Program-made: the position numbers and the translations under genes
Notes under the pieces: model-generated
The model's input: the letters and a program-made list of their open reading frames with translations, nothing else
Told to the model about the DNA's origin: nothing
The model's database searches: none
Assembly: GCA_964618405.1 (NCBI GenBank)
Contig: CAZUAY010000155.1
Span: forward strand, 1-9,649
Length of the DNA stretch: 9,649 nucleotides
Direction: 5' to 3'
Origin: JBBQIY01 sp964618405
GTDB lineage: Bacteria; Verrucomicrobiota; Kiritimatiellia; RFP12; UBA3636
Shown here: positions 5,622 through 9,649 of the stretch, one piece after another
Numbering within the stretch: position 1 is the first letter of the stretch
Layout of the letters: each line of letters starts with the position of its first letter

Positions 5622-5695
5622 TTAAACGCAAAGATCGCTAAGTTTACGCAAAGTCCGCAAGGAAAGTGTTAGGTTTCCGGCTAGGTTCTAGCTGG
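5622..5695. repeat. Intergenic CTTTGCG-type repeat, copy B (inverted relative to copy A)
   Basis: The reverse complement of this stretch matches 1-76 almost end to end, with about nine substitutions and one 2-base gap. It includes the same CCAGCTAGAACCTAG edge and the CTTTGCG units. It lies in the 379-base gap between the oxidoreductase start and the end of the large gene. The second hairpin arm present after copy A is absent here. Between the two copies lie the sulfatase, the IS remnant, the aldolase operon and the oxidoreductase. Confidence 0.87.
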
Positions 5696-5778
5696 GAGAA
5701 AATTACGAATTTAGGAGTCATCTTGCCGCACGGCTACGCCACGAAAAAACGAGGACGAAGACGAAACTGAAGTTATAG

Positions 5779-8700
5779 TCAAGAATCCAGTGAGATCAGG
5801 GCGCATTGATGGGCCGCCAAGGGTACACACAGGCGAACCAGCGAAGGTTGGACGGAAACGATGTCAAAGGGCCGGTCGCAATGGATGTCCTCAGCCGTAA
5901 GGCCTGGCAGTCGGATGGTCATGATCGGTTCAATATTTCGAGCAGGGTGCGGGTGATGATCTTCCGCTAGGATGATATGTGCCTTTCCCTTCTTATCACG
6001 GAATCCGATCAATTTGCCCGCTGTTGTTTCGACCTCTGGATTGCCGACAACCCGCAGAACCAACGCCATCGCCCGTTTGACAAGATGGCTCAAATTTTCC
6101 TTTCCATACGAAATGGTTGCATCACCTGATTCACGCCAAACCAGAGTTGGAGGCGTTGTAAAGAACGCCGTCCGTCCCCATGGAGTTTCATGCATAACCA
6201 ATGCCGGAGCGAGCGTCTTTCCACGCGCATCTAGCCCCTCGATGATCGTTGTTGCTTCCTTGCATTGGTAAGCCGAGCAACACTGCGAATGGAGAATGCT
6301 TTCCTGTTCCCCTTTGATTTCGAGCCAGGGCGAGGTCCGCGCCGCTTCGGCCTTCACTTTCAGGCCGTACAGTGTTACAGGGTTTTTCAACGGTGTCACG
6401 CCAAACAAATCTTCTAATCCAGAGACATTTTCAAATGCCACGAGATTAATTCCTCGAGCATGTAGGTCCCGAATCTTTTGCAGATCGGCATTAGTTAAAC
6501 CGACCAAAGGCGGCAAAACAAGGGTATGCACGTCCTCAGCGGACAGTCGTTCTATGTCATCCAGTTCTGTTATGAAGCCCGCACATTGCCCGTCCAGACG
6601 CGCTTCTTCGTAGGCAAATGCAACACATTCTTCCGCCGTATTGTAAATGTCGTGATCATGAAACATAGGCCCTTTTCCGTCTTGGTAATACCGACAACCA
6701 TAACGATGAAGGGTATCCGGATGGGTCTGGCAGACGCGTCGGCTATAAACAAAGGCTGTCGTCCGCAACGGCTTGGCGGGACGAATACGATGAATCACCG
6801 ACCAAGCGGACAGGAATTCGGAAAACACGTCGCGATCCCAATGCTTGGGCTGAAAACCATTGTCCTCCCAGTATTGAAACCCCTTCGCTCCAAACCATAC
6901 CGCTGCATAGGCGAATTCAAAAAAACGCTTCCGGTAGCAAGCGACAGGCGGGACCGATCGGGCATAGGGTGGGCTGCCAAGCAACACAGTGAAATCTTCT
7001 GGAATGCCGGTAAGCGAATAGATTTCAGGATACAAACGAAGTTTCGGCGCATCCATCTTCATCGCCGCTAACTGGAAGACTTCGCGCTGGATCGGGTAGC
7101 CGCACACGTAGGCATAACTTTCAAAACGCATGGGGCCATTCGCAAACCGGTGCCAGCCGCTACGCAGATCGCGCCCCGAACAATGAGGGAACCAAGCCGA
7201 TTTGTAGACCGATGTATACGGCGCATAAGGGCCAAACCTTCCCCATTCGCAATCAGGGTTCACTGCGCGAACCAGCGCATGGTTTTGCGGCATGTAGGTC
7301 TGCGCATACCATTGATTGAAAAACTCGAGCCAAGACTTCCAGTTGTTTTCGAAAAAAACGAGAAACTGCTTTTCTGAAAGTTCTCCAGCAATTCGAATCG
7401 CCTCCCCATCGAGCCTAGCAGCACCGTCAGCGGTGTAGGCGGGACTTTGAAGGAAATCAAGAAAAACCTCAAATACACCGGACCATTTGCTTGGAGAGAC
7501 GGGTTGGCGATACGCGCGCAGTTTCCACAAATCAAAACGGTTCAACACCTCGCTGCTATACACAACATCCGCTTGTCGCATCAGGTTTTCAGGAAAATCG
7601 GATAGCCGAGCCCACAACCACGTTTTACGACGATAGAGATGGATCAATGCGTCGGTTTGATTTTCTTCTACGAACGACGCGGTGAAACTCGTGTGCGTTA
7701 CGTAATGCCCTTCATCTACCCCGCGTCCAATCCAAGGATCAAAAATAGCTGCTGCAGAAGTGAAATCACTGGATTCATAAAACAAAAGCTCTGGCAACCC
7801 TGACGCCCGTGGCGGAGCCAGCTTGGACGGATCCAGCGACAGAACTTCAAAGGCGCGTCGGACCTCGCCTAACAGCCGCTGTCCTTGCCGGACGCGCGCT
7901 ACAATATGATACACGCCCACAGAAAGTCGGGTCGGCCCCACCCACTCGCTTACCAACGTCTGGACGCCAAGGTGCTTCAGCAAACGGCGTGTTGCGGCAC
8001 TCTGATTCACGCTAAAGGAAGCTTCTTTCGAAGCCTTCAGCGGTTGACGGAATGCATCCTCCAGTGTCCATTCAGCCTTCATATCGCCGTCGGCCACATT
8101 CGGTAAACGATGCCTTAAAAGAACAGTAAAGCGAACGCGTTCCTTCTCGATAAAATAATGATTCGAACGTGCGAATGCCAGCGCTTTTTCTCGACGGTGT
8201 TCCTTTCGGGGAATCAAGGAGACCATCGCCTTATCCGGTGGCGATTGGATCTCCAGGTCTACAGAGGATTCCTTCAATGGGGGGCCGGCCGAAATCACAG
8301 TGGCACGGAGAGGATCAACCCAAGCCTCGGTCGGTCCACCTTTCATCCAGTTTCGTTCCTCAGCTTCATAAAAATCATAACCGATAAACACGTTCGCCTT
8401 CTTCGAAAGCGATGGCAGTCGAATGACCCGTTCAAGCGGACATTCGATGTCAGAAGGGAGTAAGCCGGGTGCCCTGCGATCCCAGTGCTCCTTAAGACCA
8501 ACCGTTCCTCGGAACAGATAATACGTTCCAATGGCTCCACCGCCTGCTTTTTCGAGTCGCAGATAAGGATTGATCAACTGTTCATTCTGCCAGCGCAAAA
8601 GTCGAGTTTTTCGGTAACGTATCAAGACCGGATCGTCGCGTTCAGCCGGTCCGCCGGTTAAGCGCGCCGTAATTTGCACGTGATTGCCGTAATCCACACC

Positions 8701-9402
8701 CTCCAAATGATAGTATAGCGGCGACACAATTCCATTGTGATCATCGGGGAACTCCACCTGAAACGGCTTCCAAAGCGTTACTGGCGTTGGAACATTTTTG
8801 GCGCGAATGCATACTTTTCTCAGAAAGAAAGGCCCGCATGGGACATTTTCAATTGGATGATCACGATCAAACGCCACGCAACCTGCGCCAGAATAAAGCT
8901 TTTCTACATCCTTGAAGCGAGCAACCTGTACATCATTATGAAAAACGGTGAAGGTATTATCACAAACCTCCAGCCGAATGTCATTCCATTCGCTCACGGC
9001 AGGGTTTATGCAGGGTTCCGGATCAGACTGGATTTCGCGCAAACCATCATCGTTCAGACCACACACGCCAAAGTGCGTTGCAGCTCCGGATTCTTGGCCC
9101 CATTGCCGCTTGATATAGTAGCCAACACGTCGAGCGGTATCATATCGAAAAAAGATGTAGCATCCCGTGTCAGTCGCGTGCTCATATCCTTGGCACTGAA
9201 AAGTCACAGTGAAATCCTTGAGCGGCGGAGTCAGCGGACTGTGCTTGTTGCCTCTAAATAAAATATTATAAGCACCGCTTTCCACCCACCCATGCTGATG
9301 GGCACGATTCGTATGCCGTTCTACCAGCCAATCGTCAGGATGCTCACCATCTCCATACGCACTGAAATTATCGTTAAAACAATAGTCGTGATTCTGGTTC
9401 AT
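5779..9402 (-). CDS. Very large multi-domain glycoside-hydrolase-like protein (GH42-like barrel, LamG/DUF1080-like N-terminus)
   Basis: The product is about 1,207 residues and I do not recognise a named family for the whole. Residues ~8-205 look like a jelly-roll sugar-binding or 3-keto-disaccharide-hydrolase-like (DUF1080/LamG) domain: F-N-D-N-F-S, W-N-D-I-R-L-E-V and V-F-H-N-D-V-Q-V-A-R-F. Residues ~210-525 are beta-rich, probably sandwich domains. Residues ~535-870 resemble a GH42/GH-A type barrel: E-N-N-W-K-S-W-L-E-F-F-N-Q-W-Y (685-699), A-V-N-P-D-C-E-W-G (713-721), Y-P-E-I-Y (Glu793) and F-Q-Y-W-E-D-N-G (Glu846). The two glutamates are candidate catalytic residues but are unproven. Residues ~880-1010 resemble the Rossmann-like trimerisation domain of GH42 enzymes (T-L-V-L-P-P-L-V-G-L-T), followed by a C-terminal beta domain. 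There is no signal peptide or membrane segment, odd for a protein of this build. The ATG at 9402 is preferred because AAGGAG (9412-9417) lies 9 bases upstream; the ATG at 9408 is only 3 bases away but overlaps the preceding stop as ATGA. Confidence 0.72.
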   Translation of the reverse strand: MNQNHDYCFNDNFSAYGDGEHPDDWLVERHTNRAHQHGWVESGAYNILFRGNKHSPLTPPLKDFTVTFQCQGYEHATDTGCYIFFRYDTARRVGYYIKRQWGQESGAATHFGVCGLNDDGLREIQSDPEPCINPAVSEWNDIRLEVCDNTFTVFHNDVQVARFKDVEKLYSGAGCVAFDRDHPIENVPCGPFFLRKVCIRAKNVPTPVTLWKPFQVEFPDDHNGIVSPLYYHLEGVDYGNHVQITARLTGGPAERDDPVLIRYRKTRLLRWQNEQLINPYLRLEKAGGGAIGTYYLFRGTVGLKEHWDRRAPGLLPSDIECPLERVIRLPSLSKKANVFIGYDFYEAEERNWMKGGPTEAWVDPLRATVISAGPPLKESSVDLEIQSPPDKAMVSLIPRKEHRREKALAFARSNHYFIEKERVRFTVLLRHRLPNVADGDMKAEWTLEDAFRQPLKASKEASFSVNQSAATRRLLKHLGVQTLVSEWVGPTRLSVGVYHIVARVRQGQRLLGEVRRAFEVLSLDPSKLAPPRASGLPELLFYESSDFTSAAAIFDPWIGRGVDEGHYVTHTSFTASFVEENQTDALIHLYRRKTWLWARLSDFPENLMRQADVVYSSEVLNRFDLWKLRAYRQPVSPSKWSGVFEVFLDFLQSPAYTADGAARLDGEAIRIAGELSEKQFLVFFENNWKSWLEFFNQWYAQTYMPQNHALVRAVNPDCEWGRFGPYAPYTSVYKSAWFPHCSGRDLRSGWHRFANGPMRFESYAYVCGYPIQREVFQLAAMKMDAPKLRLYPEIYSLTGIPEDFTVLLGSPPYARSVPPVACYRKRFFEFAYAAVWFGAKGFQYWEDNGFQPKHWDRDVFSEFLSAWSVIHRIRPAKPLRTTAFVYSRRVCQTHPDTLHRYGCRYYQDGKGPMFHDHDIYNTAEECVAFAYEEARLDGQCAGFITELDDIERLSAEDVHTLVLPPLVGLTNADLQKIRDLHARGINLVAFENVSGLEDLFGVTPLKNPVTLYGLKVKAEAARTSPWLEIKGEQESILHSQCCSAYQCKEATTIIEGLDARGKTLAPALVMHETPWGRTAFFTTPPTLVWRESGDATISYGKENLSHLVKRAMALVLRVVGNPEVETTAGKLIGFRDKKGKAHIILAEDHHPHPARNIEPIMTIRLPGLTAEDIHCDRPFDIVSVQPSLVRLCVPLAAHQCALISLDS

Positions 9403-9404
9403 CG

Positions 9405-9611
9405 TCATCCACTCCTTAGCATCATTACGTTTGGTGATTCAAGAAAGAGGTTGTGGCCCACTTGTTCTGGCAGATCGGCCCAAAACCATAGCGCGGTCAG
9501 GCCTTTGTATTGCTCGGGAAATGTGTCCGCCATAACAATCGTGGCGTCGGGCGAACCGTTCTCGACTAGTAGCAGGGGAGGGGGAGGTTGCGCCGCTCTT
9601 GCGGGAGGCAT
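9405..9611 (-). CDS. Small ORF upstream of the large gene, possibly the remnant of a longer gene
   Basis: The frame encodes 68 residues, and its TGA (9407-9405) overlaps the first ATG of the large gene as ATGA, so the two could be translationally coupled. The AAGGAG ribosome site of the large gene lies in its last codons. The product starts M-P-P-A-R-A-A-Q, then runs through P-P-P-P-L-L-L-V-E-N-G-S-P-D-A-T-I-V-M-A-D. An A-A-Q stretch followed by L-V-E-N-G-x-P-x-A-T-I-V is what one sees just after a signal peptide in secreted carbohydrate-active proteins, but the hydrophobic core is missing in this frame. In-frame TAG and TGA codons lie just upstream, between 9612 and 9649. No clear ribosome site precedes the ATG. 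It is either a genuine small gene or a decayed 5' fragment; I do not recognise it. Confidence 0.35.
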   Translation of the reverse strand: MPPARAAQPPPPLLLVENGSPDATIVMADTFPEQYKGLTALWFWADLPEQVGHNLFLESPNVMMLRSG

Positions 9612-9649
9612 AACGCCCTAATCGACCACCACACGAGTCCTATTTCACT

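Noticed and set aside
5797..5810. CAGGGCGCATTGAT near the end of the large gene, resembling the IS terminal repeat
   Set aside because: The match is short and lies inside the coding sequence for the intact C-terminus, with no second end nearby. Probably chance.
6526..7071. A 181-codon plus-strand frame antisense to the large gene
   Set aside because: It is a shadow of the continuous minus-strand gene, with no domain and no ribosome site.
8737..9261. A 174-codon plus-strand frame antisense to the N-terminal part of the large gene
   Set aside because: The minus-strand frame here encodes a coherent jelly-roll-like domain; the antisense product is unconvincing.
1..9649. CRISPR array, tRNA, rRNA or a defence system
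   Set aside because: There is no regularly spaced direct repeat of CRISPR length, no cloverleaf, and no nuclease, toxin or phage-like gene. The CTTTGCG units are too short and closely packed to be a CRISPR array.

Overview
The window looks like a chromosomal segment from a heterotrophic bacterium specialised in complex glycans, most plausibly of the PVC group (Verrucomicrobiota, Kiritimatiellota, Lentisphaerota or Planctomycetota). The evidence is the combination of an arylsulfatase with an N-A-A-R-C-C-P-T-R-A-S-L-L-T-G active site, a uroporphyrinogen-decarboxylase-like protein next to a sugar-acid aldolase, a Gfo/Idh/MocA oxidoreductase and a very large multi-domain glycoside-hydrolase-like protein. 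The taxonomic call is inference; no rRNA or other marker gene is present.

Layout, left to right. Positions 1-252 hold an intergenic repeat (CTTTGCG-rich, with hairpins) and a 15-bp palindrome, followed by a plus-strand sulfatase (253-1878). The last sulfatase codons and its stop lie inside the terminal inverted repeat of a 409-bp, MITE-like remnant of an ISAs1-type insertion sequence (1854-2262), which still carries the last ~58 codons of the transposase on the minus strand. Just beyond its right end is a near-consensus sigma-70-type promoter (TTGACA, 18 nt, TATACT) overlain by two palindromes. It drives a two-gene operon: an HpcH/HpaI-type aldolase (2364-3152) and a UroD-like protein (3175-4242). 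A strong hairpin at 4283-4307 separates this operon from a convergent minus-strand Gfo/Idh/MocA oxidoreductase (4350-5399). Upstream of the oxidoreductase are a candidate promoter, a cluster of CCGTA-containing motifs, and an inverted second copy of the repeat found at position 1. The rest (5779-9402) is one minus-strand gene of about 1,207 codons, with an LamG/DUF1080-like N-terminus, beta-sandwich regions, a GH42-like barrel and a Rossmann-like C-terminal domain. It is preceded by a small 68-codon ORF with which it is nearly overlapping.

Working model (inference): the genes form part of a locus that breaks down a sulfated or otherwise modified polysaccharide. The sulfatase removes sulfate esters, the large protein cleaves or binds glycosides, the Gfo/Idh/MocA enzyme oxidises or epimerises a released sugar, and the aldolase splits a 2-keto-3-deoxy sugar acid into pyruvate and an aldehyde. 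The UroD-like protein has an unknown partner role. None of the enzymes has a visible signal peptide. The sulfatase may owe its present position to an IS-mediated rearrangement rather than to original operon membership.
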